From positions 1 to 43,596 of the forward strand of contig JAFLSV010000016.1 in assembly GCA_022510785.1 (NCBI GenBank): DNA of 43,596 nucleotides, written 5' to 3'. Source of the DNA: Desulfovibrionaceae bacterium. Lineage in GTDB: Bacteria; Desulfobacterota; Desulfovibrionia; Desulfovibrionales; Desulfovibrionaceae. The first letter of the stretch is position 1. Each line of letters begins with the position of its first letter. Made by a program: the position numbers and the translations under genes. This document shows positions 16,612 to 26,507 of this stretch, piece after piece. The notes under the pieces are model-generated. The model did not search any database. It was not told where the DNA came from and saw nothing but the letters and a program-made list of their open reading frames with translations.

Positions 16612-17124
16612 TCAGGCCAGCTGCTTGACCCGCTCGATGGGGCTGATGATGTCGGTCAGGCGCACGCCAAACTTTTCGTTGATGACCACGGCCTCGCCGC
16701 GCGCCACCAGCTTGCCGTTGACGAACACTTCCAGTGGCTCGCCGGCCAGCTTGTTGAGCTCCACCACCGAACCCTGCCCCAGCTGGAGCAGTTCGTTAAT
16801 GAGCAGGCGGGTACGGCCCAGCTCTGCCGACACGTCCAGCGGAATATCCAGGATGAAGTCCAGTTCGTGCCGTTCCCCGTCCGGACGAGGAGCCTTGGAG
16901 GCTTCGGTCATATCCTTGAACTGGGCGTCCATGGCCTGGGGCGCCAGGGCGCGGGCCTTGTCCTCCTGCACGGCCTTTTGCTCGTCCGCGGCCAGGGCGG
17001 CGGCCCATTCGGCCGCCAGCTTGTCCTCTTCGGACATTTCCCCGTCCGCGGGTTCGTCCTGCCCTTCCAGGGCGGCAGCCCACTGGGCGGCCAGTTCGTC
17101 CTGATCTATGTCGTCATTGCTCAT
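16612..17124 (-). CDS. fliN: Flagellar motor switch protein FliN
   Basis: 170 aa from the ATG at 17124 (AAGG nine bases upstream; a second ATG at 17133 is nearer that site). The N-terminal 80 residues are acidic and Ala-rich with repeated AAQWAAAL-type blocks. The C-terminal SpoA domain contains LDFILDIPLDVSAELGRTRLLINELLQLGQGSVVELNKLAGEPLEVFVNGKLVARGE, diagnostic of FliN. It forms the lower C-ring, binding FliM and CheY. fliM, its usual neighbour after fliL, is missing here. Confidence 0.95.
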   Translation of the reverse strand: MSNDDIDQDELAAQWAAALEGQDEPADGEMSEEDKLAAEWAAALAADEQKAVQEDKARALAPQAMDAQFKDMTEASKAPRPDGERHELDFILDIPLDVSAELGRTRLLINELLQLGQGSVVELNKLAGEPLEVFVNGKLVARGEAVVINEKFGVRLTDIISPIERVKQLA

Positions 17125-17156
17125 GGCATCCATCCTTGCCTGTCGGCGCGCCGTGT

Positions 17157-17699
17157 CTACTGCACGACGAAATCGGTAAAATACACACGCACCACCCGAG
17201 GTGTGCCCAATATCTGGTTCAGACGCGAGGCCACCTCATTTTTAAGCTGCATTTTGCCGTCGGAAGACGAGAGCTCGGCATAGGTTTTGCTTGACAGCAA
17301 AATAATGATGGCGTCGCGTATTCTGGCGGACTGGGCCTGAATGTCCCGCACGGCGTCGGCCGCGCTGACCTCCACTTCCATGCCCACCTTCAGGTATCTG
17401 TTCCCCGCGGCATCGGCCAGGTTCACCATAACCGTGGGCAGAGCGACATTGTTGACCACCGGCCGGGGAATGTCCGTGGCCGGAGCGGCGCCGGCGGACG
17501 CGGCGGCCGCATCCTGAGAGGCCTCCGGAGCCGGGGACGCGCCGCCGGAGCCGCCCATGAGGGACGCGCCGGGTTCACGCAGCTGAAACCACCAGAAGCT
17601 TCCCGCCCCCGCTGACAGAAGAAGGAGCAGAATAATGATGATCAGAATAATCTTGAACTTGCCGGAACGCTTGGGTTCCGCTTTTTCCGTGGCGGCCAT
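17157..17699 (-). CDS. fliL: Flagellar basal body-associated protein FliL
   Basis: 180 aa from the ATG after GGGAGG; the upstream frame is ignored. A basic N-terminus (KAEPKRSGKFK) precedes one membrane span (IILIIIILLLLLSAGAGSF), then an Ala/Ser/Pro linker and the periplasmic FliL domain (VMVNLADAAGNRYLKVGMEVEV, IRDAIIILLSSK, VVRVYFTDFVVQ). FliL rings stabilise stators at the motor. It is first in the fliL-fliN-fliO-fliP-fliQ run. Confidence 0.93.
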   Translation of the reverse strand: MAATEKAEPKRSGKFKIILIIIILLLLLSAGAGSFWWFQLREPGASLMGGSGGASPAPEASQDAAAASAGAAPATDIPRPVVNNVALPTVMVNLADAAGNRYLKVGMEVEVSAADAVRDIQAQSARIRDAIIILLSSKTYAELSSSDGKMQLKNEVASRLNQILGTPRVVRVYFTDFVVQ

Positions 17700-17891
17700 A
17701 TATCCTCCCGTGAAACCGGGCCTTGCCGTGGCGGGCATCCCGGTCACTCGCCCGGTATCGCTTGTGTGCCACAACGATAAACCGTGCCGGGCTAAAATGC
17801 AAAGGGCCTGGCGTGACCCGGCGCACGCGCCCGCCCCAGGCCTTTCGGGAGTCCTTCGCGCGCCGTGCGCGCGGGACGGGCCTCCCCGGCC

Positions 17892-18614
17892 TTAAGGCTC
17901 TTCGTCCGAAAGAGGGCGGGGCTTAAGGCTCATGGGGCGGGGCCCGAAAATATCCGTCCCCACGCGCACCAGGGTTGCGCCCTCGGCCACGGCCTGCCGG
18001 TAATCACCGGACATGCCCATGGACAGCTGCGGCAGCTCCACGCCAAAGCGGCGCTGCATGTCATCGCGCAATTCCCGCAATCGCGCGAAATAGGGCCGGG
18101 CCGCCTCGCCCTCGCCGCAGCGCGGCGGCAGGCACATAAGCCCGCACAGGCGCAGGGAGGGCATCGCCAGCACATGCTCCACAAGAGCGGGCAGATCCCG
18201 CGCTTCCACTCCGCTCTTCTGCGCTTCGGAGCCAATATTGACCTGAATCAGCACCCGCTGTCCGCTACCCGCAGCCAGACGCCGTGCAAGGGCATCGGCC
18301 AGGCGCCGCGAATCCAGGCTGTGGATCAGATGGAAGCGGCCGGCCACATCCCTGGCCTTGTTGGTCTGGATGCCGCCTATGGCATGCCAGCGCAGGGGCA
18401 GTCCGGCCAGGGCCTGCTGCTTGGAGCGCGCCTCCTGCACATAATTTTCGCCAAAATCCCGCTGCCCCAGGGCGGCCAGCTCGGCCACAGCCTGCACGGG
18501 ATGAAACTTGGACACCGCCACCAGGCGCACCGCATCCGCAGGCCGCCCCGCCGCCCGCGCCGCCTGCTCCACACCGTCCATGACCAGCCGCCAGCGTTCT
18601 TCCAGTCGCGTCAT
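17892..18614 (-). CDS. yggS: YggS/PROSC family pyridoxal phosphate-binding protein
   Basis: 240 aa. The alanine-racemase-like barrel without a second domain is typical. PLP lysine Lys36 lies in LVAVSKFHPV; WHAIGGIQTNKAR corresponds to the usual H-IG-LQ-NK motif; GMSGDYRQAVAEGATLVRVGTDIFG is the phosphate-binding end. The family buffers PLP and affects amino-acid metabolism. It sits between era and the fli operon on the same strand, with 175 bp to era and 192 bp to fliL. Confidence 0.94.
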   Translation of the reverse strand: MTRLEERWRLVMDGVEQAARAAGRPADAVRLVAVSKFHPVQAVAELAALGQRDFGENYVQEARSKQQALAGLPLRWHAIGGIQTNKARDVAGRFHLIHSLDSRRLADALARRLAAGSGQRVLIQVNIGSEAQKSGVEARDLPALVEHVLAMPSLRLCGLMCLPPRCGEGEAARPYFARLRELRDDMQRRFGVELPQLSMGMSGDYRQAVAEGATLVRVGTDIFGPRPMSLKPRPLSDEEP

Positions 18615-18789
18615 AGCTCACCCTGCGGATGTCTCCACCGGCTTTTTCCATCCCCCGCCGCCCCGGCCGCCGGATCATTCCACTGCGGGCGCCGGCGCCC
18701 GTTGTGGATGCGCCGGAAAGACAATCGTTCACCCCGGCAAAGACGCTCCGGGAAAAACACGGAAGAGGGGCAAGGCCCCGCCCGCGCTT

Positions 18790-19734
18790 CTATTCTTCCG
18801 CTCCCAGACCCAGATCCTGAAGCAGGGAAGGGTCTTCGGCCCAGTTTTCCTTGACCTTGACCCACAGCTCAAGATGAACCTTGCCCCCGACGAGAGCCTG
18901 AATATCCCTGCGGGCTTCGGTGCCGATTTCCTTAATAGTGGCCCCGGCCCGGCCTATGACCATGGCCTTGTGCGAAGGCCTGGCCACATAAATGACGGCA
19001 TGAATGACCGTCTGGCCGCGTTCCTCGTCCTCCTCCCACGCTTCCACGGCCACGGCTGTGGAATAGGGAACCTCCTGCCGCAGGCGCTCGAACACCTTTT
19101 CGCGCACAATTTCCGCCGCCAGAAAGCGCATGGGCGAGGTGGAAAGCTGATCTTCGGGAAAAAGGGCGTCGCCCTCGGGCATCAGGCTGATGACAAGCCG
19201 TTTCAGCTCTTCCACGCCGTCCTTGTTAAGGGCCGATACAGGAAAGACCTCGGCCCGGGGGAAAAGTTCCTGAACGCGCACCAGAAGGGGCAGCATGCGG
19301 GACTTGTCGTGAAACAGATCCACCTTGTTGACCACAAGCAGCTGCGGCCGCGGATCGTCAGCCAGCGCGCCGCGCAGGGGTGAAAGGTCGCGTTCGAGAA
19401 AGTCGGGCTTGCGCAGGTAGAGATCGGCGTCCAGAACCAGCATCACCGCCTGAGCCGCGTCCATGCTGTCCCAGGCCGCCTGGCTCATCATTTTGCCGAG
19501 GTGCCCCCGCATGGGGTTGCGGGCGTGATGCAGGCCGGGGGTGTCCATGAACAGAACCTGGGCCTCCGGCTCGGACAGAATGCCCACAATGCGGCTGCGC
19601 GTGGTCTGGGGCTTGGAGGTGACAATGCTGACTTTCTGCCCCAGCAGGGCATTGAGCACGGTTGACTTTCCGGCATTGGGCGGCCCCATGAGGGCGACCC
19701 GACCAAAACGGTGTCCGGTACCTGTGGTACTCAT
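18790..19734 (-). CDS. era: GTPase Era
   Basis: 314 aa from the ATG after GGAG. G1 is GPPNAGKS (residues 17-24), followed by [15 protein letters not shown] and NKVD, then the KH RNA-binding domain with [20 protein letters not shown] and the [11 protein letters not shown] ending. Era binds the 3' end of 16S rRNA and couples 30S assembly to growth. It belongs to the conserved cluster phoH-like, 7TM-HD, ybeY, era. Confidence 0.97.
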   Translation of the reverse strand: MSTTGTGHRFGRVALMGPPNAGKSTVLNALLGQKVSIVTSKPQTTRSRIVGILSEPEAQVLFMDTPGLHHARNPMRGHLGKMMSQAAWDSMDAAQAVMLVLDADLYLRKPDFLERDLSPLRGALADDPRPQLLVVNKVDLFHDKSRMLPLLVRVQELFPRAEVFPVSALNKDGVEELKRLVISLMPEGDALFPEDQLSTSPMRFLAAEIVREKVFERLRQEVPYSTAVAVEAWEEDEERGQTVIHAVIYVARPSHKAMVIGRAGATIKEIGTEARRDIQALVGGKVHLELWVKVKENWAEDPSLLQDLGLGAEE

Positions 19735-19774
19735 GCAGGCTCCTGATCCATGATCGGAAATATCCGCTGGTGTT

Positions 19775-20233
19775 TCATACCAGGCACGCGGCGTCAAGGC
19801 CCGCGGTGCCGCCCGCCGCGCCATCCGGCGCCCTGGCCGCCGCGGCTTCAAGCTCGGCGCAGGCGGCATCCATGAGAGGCCCGTGATCATAGCCGCACAG
19901 ATGGGCCAGTCCATGGGCCAGCAGCCGCCGGGCATACTCCGCCGGGCTCTGGCCATAGAGCCGGCATTCGCGGCGCAGGCTGTCCACGCTGAGGGCCAGG
20001 GAACCCAGACGCCCGGCATCGGCGCTGTCAGGAAAGCTCAGAATGTTGGTGGGCCCCGTACAGCCCAGGTGGGCCCTGTTCAGGGCGGCTATGCCGCCGT
20101 CGCGCATCAGCACCAGTTCCACCGCGGGGGGCTGAGCCGCCCCAGCCGCGACCCGCAGCATGGCATCCAGCCACGTGGCCCACTCCTGACGGGAAAAGGG
20201 GCTGAACGGCGACCCCACGACGCGCGGCATCAT
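19775..20233 (-). CDS. ybeY: Endoribonuclease YbeY
   Basis: 152 aa. The zinc-binding signature [11 protein letters not shown] places His107, His111 and His117, and [17 protein letters not shown] matches the family core (N-x-x-x-R-x-x-x-x-x-TDVLSFP type). YbeY takes part in 16S rRNA 3' maturation and ribosome quality control. ATGA overlap with the stop of the 7TM-HD gene implies coupling. It is slightly longer than usual through an Ala/Gly-rich C-terminus. Confidence 0.93.
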   Translation of the reverse strand: MMPRVVGSPFSPFSRQEWATWLDAMLRVAAGAAQPPAVELVLMRDGGIAALNRAHLGCTGPTNILSFPDSADAGRLGSLALSVDSLRRECRLYGQSPAEYARRLLAHGLAHLCGYDHGPLMDAACAELEAAAARAPDGAAGGTAGLDAACLV

Positions 20234-22548
20234 TGCGGCCCGCCGCCGTCCGCGGCGCCGGAGGGGTGAAGGCCAGGCGACGGGCTTTCCGCCGAGTTTT
20301 CCGCACCCAGAGACGACCCGGGCGCACCCGGTTTTGCTTCGGCCGTGTCAGTCCGCCGCTTGTCCGGTTTGTCGGGGCCGCGGCCCCTGTCCTGCTGCTC
20401 CGGATAGGCGATGCGCTGGTGGAAAAGCCCGGTGAGGATGCGGGCAAAGCTGTCCTTGAGCTTGTCCAGATCGCGGTAGGTCAGCTCGCATTCGTCCAGC
20501 TGCCCCTCGGTGTACACGCCCATGATGATGCTCTCCACATGGCTGCGGATACGGGCGGGGGTAGGCTCCACCAGGGTGCGGCTGGACGCCTCCACGGAAT
20601 CGGCCATCAGGACAATGGCGGCTTCCTTGGTCTGAGGCTTGGGGCCGGGGTAGGCGTAATCCTCCGGCCGGGGATTTTCGCCCATGTCCAGCGCCTTCTG
20701 GAAAAAATACGAAATGGTGCGCGTGCCGTGGTGCTGGGTGATAATATCCATGATCTCGCGGCCCAGCCTGTGTTCCTCGGCCAGTTCCGCGCCCTGCTTG
20801 ACGTGGGAGCAGAGGATGAGGGCGCTCATGGCCGGGGAGAGCCTGTCGTGCGGATTGGGGCCGCCGAACTGGTTTTCCACGAAATAATCCGGCCGCGACA
20901 GCTTGCCGATATCGTGGTACAGCGCCCCCACCTTGCACAGCATGCTGTTGGCTCCCACGGCCGCGGCCCCGGCTTCCACAAGATTGGAGACCACCAGGGA
21001 ATGATGATAGGTGCCGGGAACGTTCATCATGAGATCCTGAAGCAGGGGCTGCTCCAGATTCATGAGTTCCATCAGGCGGAAGCGGGTGGTGTAGCCCATG
21101 ACCATTTCAAGAATGGGACTCAGGGCGAAGAGCAGCAGCACGGACAACAGGGCGTTGACCCCCAGCGACAGCACAAAGACGGGCAGCTGGGCGGGATCCA
21201 GCCGCACCAGGCAGGCAAAGCCCAGGCCGGTCAGGAGCATCCACACAAACAGGGGCAGGCCGCTCCAGACCACGTCCGCCCGGCTCTGAGCCCTCAGCAC
21301 CAGCCAGGTGTTGACCATGCAGGACAGAAAATAGAAAAAGAACAGGGCCAGATCGCCCTTGAACATGAAGGTGGCGAAGAGGGCCAGCAAAAGCCCCACT
21401 GTGCAGTAACGCCGGGCCGAAAAGATAAGCGCCGCAAGCCCTGCCCCGCCCGCCACGGGGAAGGCGAAGGAGAGGGCCGTGATGGCGGCCGACCCCGCCG
21501 CGGCGAAAAACAGGTAGGCCATCCCCCAGGCGGCCAGGCCGAACACCAAGAGAAGCAGCGCGATGAAGTTCTGATCCGTGGTGCGCAGCACGGTGCCCTT
21601 CTTGCCGCTGGGCGTCATGAACAAACCCAGCATCAGAAAAAAGCCCAGCATGAACACGCCCGCCACAATGGCCGGATCCACGGCCTTGGGGGCGCGCCCA
21701 AACAGGCTTTGCATCTTGATCTGCTGTTCCGCGCTCACCACATCGCCCGCGCGGGCCAGAACCTCGCCCTTCTGCACCTGGTAGAGCACGGGTTCCACGG
21801 CGCGCAGCACCGCGGCGTTGCGCTGGTTGGTGGCGTCCTGATTGAGAGCCAGGGTGGGCATGACCAAAAGAGACAGGGCGTCCAGCAGAGCGGACTTGGC
21901 GCGGGGGCGCAGGTCGGGCGCCGAGCGCAGCTGACTGCCCAAATCCACCAGCAGCGAACGCTGATCGTGCAAGCCTTCGGCCTGAGTGCGCAGAACTTCC
22001 GAACCGGAGGCCACGTCGCGCACGATGATGGCGTTCTGCACCGTGGAAATCTGGCGCATATCGGGCAGGACGCCTTCGGCCAGGGCCTCCTCAAGACCCG
22101 GCATGACCTCGTTCAGCAGATAGGCCTGCACGCTCTCATCGGCCAGGGTGCGCACGGCCTCAATGGACAGTTCGCCGCCGTGCCGCTCATTAAACGCGCG
22201 CCGCACGGTCTCCAGGCCGCCGATCTCAAGGCCGGTGGTGTTCAGGGCGTGAAGCAGGGCCAGGGTGTCCTCGCGGAAGCGGGCCACGCTTTCCTTGTCC
22301 AAATCGAAAACCAGGGGCTGCACCGCCGTGGCCTGAGCCCGCCGGGCCGCGGTTCCCTGGGCATCCTCCACCCGCATGTCGCGGTCGGCCACCACGTCGT
22401 GGGCGGCGATTTCTCCTGCCAGATAGATGCCGGGGCGCTGCCCCATCTGCACCCCGGCCAGCAGGGACAGCACCAGCAGCACCCCCGCCAGGGACAGCAG
22501 GCCCCAGCCATGATGATGATGGATCAGCATGGCCTGGATCGTGGTCAT
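20230..22548 (-). CDS. 7TM-HD phosphohydrolase (PgpH/YqfF family)
   Basis: 772 aa from ATG 22548, which lies 10 bp after the phoH-like stop; ATG 22593 would extend it 15 residues into that gene. Order: membrane helix (LLSLAGVLLVLSLLAGV), extracytoplasmic 7TMR-HDED domain, about seven membrane helices, then a cytoplasmic HD domain with YHHSLVVSNL, VGALYHDIGKL, HVKQGAELAEEH and ITQHHGT. Relatives such as Listeria PgpH hydrolyse cyclic di-AMP; whether this organism makes that signal is not shown here. A Pro/Gly-rich tail follows. Confidence 0.93.
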   Translation of the reverse strand: MTTIQAMLIHHHHGWGLLSLAGVLLVLSLLAGVQMGQRPGIYLAGEIAAHDVVADRDMRVEDAQGTAARRAQATAVQPLVFDLDKESVARFREDTLALLHALNTTGLEIGGLETVRRAFNERHGGELSIEAVRTLADESVQAYLLNEVMPGLEEALAEGVLPDMRQISTVQNAIIVRDVASGSEVLRTQAEGLHDQRSLLVDLGSQLRSAPDLRPRAKSALLDALSLLVMPTLALNQDATNQRNAAVLRAVEPVLYQVQKGEVLARAGDVVSAEQQIKMQSLFGRAPKAVDPAIVAGVFMLGFFLMLGLFMTPSGKKGTVLRTTDQNFIALLLLVFGLAAWGMAYLFFAAAGSAAITALSFAFPVAGGAGLAALIFSARRYCTVGLLLALFATFMFKGDLALFFFYFLSCMVNTWLVLRAQSRADVVWSGLPLFVWMLLTGLGFACLVRLDPAQLPVFVLSLGVNALLSVLLLFALSPILEMVMGYTTRFRLMELMNLEQPLLQDLMMNVPGTYHHSLVVSNLVEAGAAAVGANSMLCKVGALYHDIGKLSRPDYFVENQFGGPNPHDRLSPAMSALILCSHVKQGAELAEEHRLGREIMDIITQHHGTRTISYFFQKALDMGENPRPEDYAYPGPKPQTKEAAIVLMADSVEASSRTLVEPTPARIRSHVESIIMGVYTEGQLDECELTYRDLDKLKDSFARILTGLFHQRIAYPEQQDRGRGPDKPDKRRTDTAEAKPGAPGSSLGAENSAESPSPGLHPSGAADGGGPQ

Positions 22549-22558
22549 GAGTTCAACG

Positions 22559-23587
22559 CTACCCAGCGGAGACGTTTTTTTGTTCTTTGTCATAGGCGTC
22601 GTAAGCCTCGACAACGCGGCCCACCAGAGGATGGCGCACCACGTCGGCGTTGTGGAAGTGATGGAAGGCAACCCCGCGCACCCCCTTCAGCACGCGCAGG
22701 GCATGAATGAGGCCGGAGCGGGTTTCGCCTTCCTGCTCGCCCTCGCGCAGCCGGTCACGCTGAACCGGGGGCAGGTCAATCTGCGTGATGTCGCCGGTGA
22801 TAACCGCCCGGGAGCCAAAGCCCAGACGGGTGAGAAACATTTTCATCTGTTCGCGGGTGGTGTTCTGGGCTTCGTCCAGAATGAGAAAGGCGTCATTGAG
22901 GGTGCGTCCGCGCATGAAGGCCAGGGGCGCGACCTCGATGACGCCGCTTTCCTGCCGGGACGCGAGGTTGGCCGCGCCCAGCATATCGCCCAGGGCGTCG
23001 TACAGCGGACGCAGGTAGGGGTTGACCTTTTCCTCCATGTCGCCGGGCAGAAAGCCGAGCTTTTCCCCGGCTTCCACAGCCGGCCGGGTGAGAACGATGC
23101 GCCTGACCCGCCGGGCGGCCAGCATGGACAGGGCCATGGCCACGGCCAGGTAAGTTTTGCCGGTGCCCGCCGGCCCCACGGCAAACACCATTTCATGGCG
23201 GCGAAGCAAATCCATGTAGATCCGCTGGGAGCTGTTGCGGGCCAGAATGGTCTTGCGCGGCGCCACAACCACGCCGGCCTCGCGAACCATATCGCCGAGA
23301 TCGGCCAGAGGATCCCGGCGCAAAAGCTCATAGCCCTGAAGCAGATCCTCCCCGCGCATGGAGTGCCCCGCCCTGAGCACCCCGTAGCACTGGGTGAACA
23401 GGTTGAGCAGAAGCTCCCGCGTTTCAGGCCGGGGGTGGGCGACCGTGAGCTCGGTACCCCGGGTGCTCAGCTGCGCGCCGGAAATATCGGCCACCGGATC
23501 AAGATGGGCGTTGAGAGGCCCGAACAGGCGAGCCGCCAGATCCGGATCGTCAAAGGCCAGAGTTTCCGCAATGGACGACGAATGCAC
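22559..23587 (-). CDS. ybeZ: PhoH-like ATPase (YbeZ)
   Basis: 342 aa. Walker A GPAGTGKT (residues 138-145), [11 protein letters not shown] as Walker B, and the preceding [15 protein letters not shown] block are typical of the PhoH family; the N-terminal 100 residues form the KH-like part of the YbeZ subgroup. It works with YbeY in RNA metabolism. It is first in the four-gene cluster. The upstream region holds no clear sigma-70 promoter. Confidence 0.93.
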   Translation of the reverse strand: MHSSSIAETLAFDDPDLAARLFGPLNAHLDPVADISGAQLSTRGTELTVAHPRPETRELLLNLFTQCYGVLRAGHSMRGEDLLQGYELLRRDPLADLGDMVREAGVVVAPRKTILARNSSQRIYMDLLRRHEMVFAVGPAGTGKTYLAVAMALSMLAARRVRRIVLTRPAVEAGEKLGFLPGDMEEKVNPYLRPLYDALGDMLGAANLASRQESGVIEVAPLAFMRGRTLNDAFLILDEAQNTTREQMKMFLTRLGFGSRAVITGDITQIDLPPVQRDRLREGEQEGETRSGLIHALRVLKGVRGVAFHHFHNADVVRHPLVGRVVEAYDAYDKEQKNVSAG

Positions 23588-23798
23588 GTATCTCCCCGCG
23601 CCGCTTGAGCCCGCACGAGCGAAGAAAAAAATTCCGGCGCGCCGGAACAGGCTTGCCCGAACGGAGAAGGCGGCAGTGTTTTTAAGTCTTAACGCAAAAT
23701 GTATCCCGCGTCCACCCGGGGAAAGAAGGCCGCGCGCAAACGGGATTATCAGCGTGAGGCGGAACTGTTCCCGCCCGCGCGCCTGTGTTCGCAGCGTG

Positions 23799-23814
23799 TG
23801 GCACGTTTTTTGCT
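23799..23814 (+). promoter_or_regulatory. Sigma-54 promoter
   Basis: TGGCACG (23799-23805), four T, then TTGCT (23810-23814) is a full match to the -24/-12 consensus with correct spacing. Transcription should begin near 23825, about 97 bp before the 208-aa gene, the only gene downstream on this strand. A bacterial enhancer-binding protein is required. Confidence 0.85.
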
Positions 23815-23921
23815 AGTTCAGGAGGACAAGGCTGCCCGCCAGCAAAACTTTCCGGCCCTGGGCCGCCGGGAGCGCATCCCGGTCAGGCCCGCCGGATCAA
23901 ACCCGGAACAAAGGTGCGAGC

Positions 23922-24548
23922 ATGAGCATTTCATCCATATACAATTCTTCCTATTCCGGCCTGTTGCAGAGCCTTGGCATCTCCCTGAACGATGCGGACG
24001 GCACGGGTTCCCCGGGCAAAAGCGCCTCAGGCGCCCGCTCCACGTCGTCCTCAAGCGCGCTTTACTCAAGCGGCGGCTCGCCGGAGAACCTGGCCGCGGC
24101 CCTTATGGCGGCCATGGACGACCTGAATCTGAGCGCCAGCGACAAAATCACCTTCCAGACCCTGCGCAATTACCGCGACCAGCTTCAGGAAAAATTCACC
24201 GGCACCGTTCGCCAGGAGCTTCTGGAAGCGGGCGTGGATCCGGACATATCCTTCCGCCTGGTGTCCAGCACGGACGGCACGGGCGTTAAGGTCATCTCCG
24301 ATCACCCGGACAAGGACAAGGTGGAACAGTATTTTAAAGACAACCCGGACATGGTGAAGGAATTTGAAAAAATCCAGTCGCTGAACAAGCTGGAAGAATC
24401 GCGCAAAAGCCAGAACATTGATGTCAAGGCCATCAGAAGCCGCATCCAGATGGAATCCATGACAACCTGGTTTTCCGACACCAGCTCGATGATGGCCTTT
24501 TCCGCCCAGGGGGCGGCCTATTACAGCGGCATCAACGCCATTGCCTGA
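23922..24548 (+). CDS. Hypothetical 208-aa protein under sigma-54 control
   Basis: No known family recognised. The N-terminal 55 residues are Ser/Gly-rich without a signal peptide (MSISSIYNSSYSGLLQSLGI), as in proteins exported by flagellar type III systems. The middle is helical (LAAALMAAMDDLNLSASDKITFQTLRNYRDQLQEKF) and contains DISFRLVSSTDGTGVKVISDHPDKDKVEQYF, a small alpha/beta motif. The C-terminus is helical and Met/Ala-rich. It is flanked by the 334-bp sigma-54 control region and, 31 bp downstream, the convergent BFN gene. A flagellar or surface role is inferred from promoter class and N-terminus only. Confidence 0.82.
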   Translation: MSISSIYNSSYSGLLQSLGISLNDADGTGSPGKSASGARSTSSSSALYSSGGSPENLAAALMAAMDDLNLSASDKITFQTLRNYRDQLQEKFTGTVRQELLEAGVDPDISFRLVSSTDGTGVKVISDHPDKDKVEQYFKDNPDMVKEFEKIQSLNKLEESRKSQNIDVKAIRSRIQMESMTTWFSDTSSMMAFSAQGAAYYSGINAIA

Positions 24549-24579
24549 AAATCCGCGACGCCTGAACCTCAGCGGGCGG

Positions 24580-25089
24580 CTACATCTTGTAGCGGCTGAC
24601 CGGCGCCATACTGGGAAAAAGCCTGTCCAGGGCCTGATCGGAAGGATCTTCCGGCACAAAGGACGTGACCAGATCCTCCCCGCGGCGGGCTGTGCGGGTG
24701 GCGGACGTTTCGGCCAGCACCTCGCGGGTCACGCGGATGGGCGCGTCGCAGCGCACGGCCAGGGCTATGCCGTCCGAGGGGCGGCAATCCACGCGCATGA
24801 TTTTTTCGCCCTTGACGATTTCCAGCTCGGCATAATAGGTGCCGTCGCGCAGGGCCATGACGTCCACGGCCCCGACCTCGGCGTCCAGAGCCCGGATAAC
24901 CTGAAACATGGTTTCGTGGGTGAGCGGACGGTCAAGCCGGGTGCCATTCAGCGCCACGGAAATGGCCAGCGCCTCGCTGGTGCCAATCCAGATGGGAAGG
25001 ATCTCTGAACCGCCGTCCTGCTGCAGAACAAGGATGGGTGCGTTGTTTTCCGCGTCCAGCGTCAGCCCCAGGACTTTCATCGGAATCAT
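24580..25089 (-). CDS. Bifunctional nuclease domain protein (DUF151)
   Basis: 169 aa. The BFN/DUF151 core is clear: LPIWIGTSEALAISVALNG, RPLTHETMFQVIRALDAEV, and CRPSDGIALAVRCDAPIRVTREVL. Proteins of the family have been reported with DNase and RNase activity, though many are uncharacterised. AAGGAGGAG precedes the ATG. It lies 80 bp downstream of miaB on the same strand and is probably co-transcribed. Confidence 0.92.
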   Translation of the reverse strand: MIPMKVLGLTLDAENNAPILVLQQDGGSEILPIWIGTSEALAISVALNGTRLDRPLTHETMFQVIRALDAEVGAVDVMALRDGTYYAELEIVKGEKIMRVDCRPSDGIALAVRCDAPIRVTREVLAETSATRTARRGEDLVTSFVPEDPSDQALDRLFPSMAPVSRYKM

Positions 25090-25169
25090 ACGTCTCTCCT
25101 CCTTTTCGCGTACCCGGTGTTGTTGCCGCCGTCCCGGCCGGCGCGCCGCCAGGGGCGGCCCCTGTCCCG

Positions 25170-26507
25170 TCAGTTCCGCTCCGGCACAGGGCTTGCCAGA
25201 AGCGAATGCCGCCTGGCGCTGTCGATGCGCACCGGCACGAAAAGTCCGGGCCGGCCGGGCTCCGTCAGCCGGACATGCACGGCATCCCCCCAGGGGTCGC
25301 GCCCCTGCCAGAGGGGGCCCCGCCCGTCCTGACGGGGGCTGGGCGATTCCAGCAGCACCTCGGTGCGCATGCCCACCCGGCTTTGCAGCCAGGCTTCCGC
25401 CCGCCGATCCTGAAGGGCCTGCACACGTTCCAGCCGCTCCAGCTGAACCTCATGCGGCACCTTGAACGGCATGGACGAAGCCCGCGTTCCCGGCCGGTCG
25501 GAATAGCAGAACGAAAAGCTGGACATAAAACCCGCCGCATCCACCGCGGCCAGGGTGTCGGCAAATTCTTCCTCGCTTTCTCCCGGAAAGCCCACAATGA
25601 GATCCGTGGAAAGAGCCACATCGGGCCGGGCGGCCCGCATATCGGCCACCAGAGCGAGGTAACGGGCCATGTCATAGCCGCGCCCCATGCGGGCCAGCAC
25701 GCTGTCCGAGCCGGATTGCAGGGGCAGATGCAGGCGCGGGCACAGCACCGGCACTTCGGCCAGGGCCCGCACGGTTTCCGGCGAAAAATCGCGCGGATGC
25801 GGGGTGACGAAGCGCAGGCGCCTGAGCCCCGGCAGAGCCGCCACGGCGCGCAGCAGGCCGGGGAAGGTCGTGCCGTCGCCCCCTCCGTCCAGCCCGAACG
25901 CATTGACATTCTGTCCCAGCAGGGTGATGTCGCCCGCTCCCCGGTCAATCCAGGCCCGGCATTCGTCAAGCACCGAGGCCGTGGAGCGCGATTTGCGCGG
26001 CCCCCGGGTAAAGGGCACGATGCAGTAGGCGCAGAAATTGTCGCAGCCCTGCATGATGTTCACATAGGCCACGGCGGGAGCCTCCGCCCCGCCCAGGCAG
26101 GGATCGCGATCCGGATAGGCTGCCGTGAAATCCAGGAAGGACAGCCTGGCCTCAGGCTCGTTCAGCAGGCGGACAAAGGCGTCAGGCACCGAGACTATGC
26201 CGTCGCTGCCCGCCACCAGCCGCACCTGCGGGTGCCGCCGCATGAGACTTTCGCCCAGCTGCTGCGCCACGCAGCCCGCCACCCCCACCAGGGCGCGGGG
26301 ATTGGCCTGATGAACCCGGCCCAGGGCGCTGTGAACCTTCTGCTCCGGTTTGTCACGCACCGAACAGGTGTTGAGAAACACCACATCGGCCTCTTCCAGG
26401 GCGCATTCGGCAAAACCGCGCCGAACAAGCGCCCTCGCCACCCACTGGGAGTCGTTGACATTCATCTGACACCCGAAGGTGATGCAATGAAAACCCGGTT
26501 CACGCAT
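25170..26507 (-). CDS. miaB: tRNA-2-methylthio-N6-dimethylallyladenosine synthase MiaB
   Basis: 445 aa. N-terminal UPF0004 domain with Cys13 (TFGCQMN), Cys48 (NTCSVR) and Cys79 (VAGCVAQ) for the auxiliary cluster; radical-SAM Cys155, Cys159 and Cys162 in GCDNFCAYC followed by IVPFTRGPRKSR; C-terminal TRAM domain. It methylthiolates A37 of tRNAs reading UNN codons. GGAGG precedes ATG 26507. miaA is not in the window. Confidence 0.96.
   Translation of the reverse strand: MREPGFHCITFGCQMNVNDSQWVARALVRRGFAECALEEADVVFLNTCSVRDKPEQKVHSALGRVHQANPRALVGVAGCVAQQLGESLMRRHPQVRLVAGSDGIVSVPDAFVRLLNEPEARLSFLDFTAAYPDRDPCLGGAEAPAVAYVNIMQGCDNFCAYCIVPFTRGPRKSRSTASVLDECRAWIDRGAGDITLLGQNVNAFGLDGGGDGTTFPGLLRAVAALPGLRRLRFVTPHPRDFSPETVRALAEVPVLCPRLHLPLQSGSDSVLARMGRGYDMARYLALVADMRAARPDVALSTDLIVGFPGESEEEFADTLAAVDAAGFMSSFSFCYSDRPGTRASSMPFKVPHEVQLERLERVQALQDRRAEAWLQSRVGMRTEVLLESPSPRQDGRGPLWQGRDPWGDAVHVRLTEPGRPGLFVPVRIDSARRHSLLASPVPERN

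Noticed and set aside
20233..22710. 825-codon plus-strand frame
   Set aside because: Antisense shadow of the 7TM-HD gene; composition His/Gln/Gly/Arg with no membrane or domain pattern.
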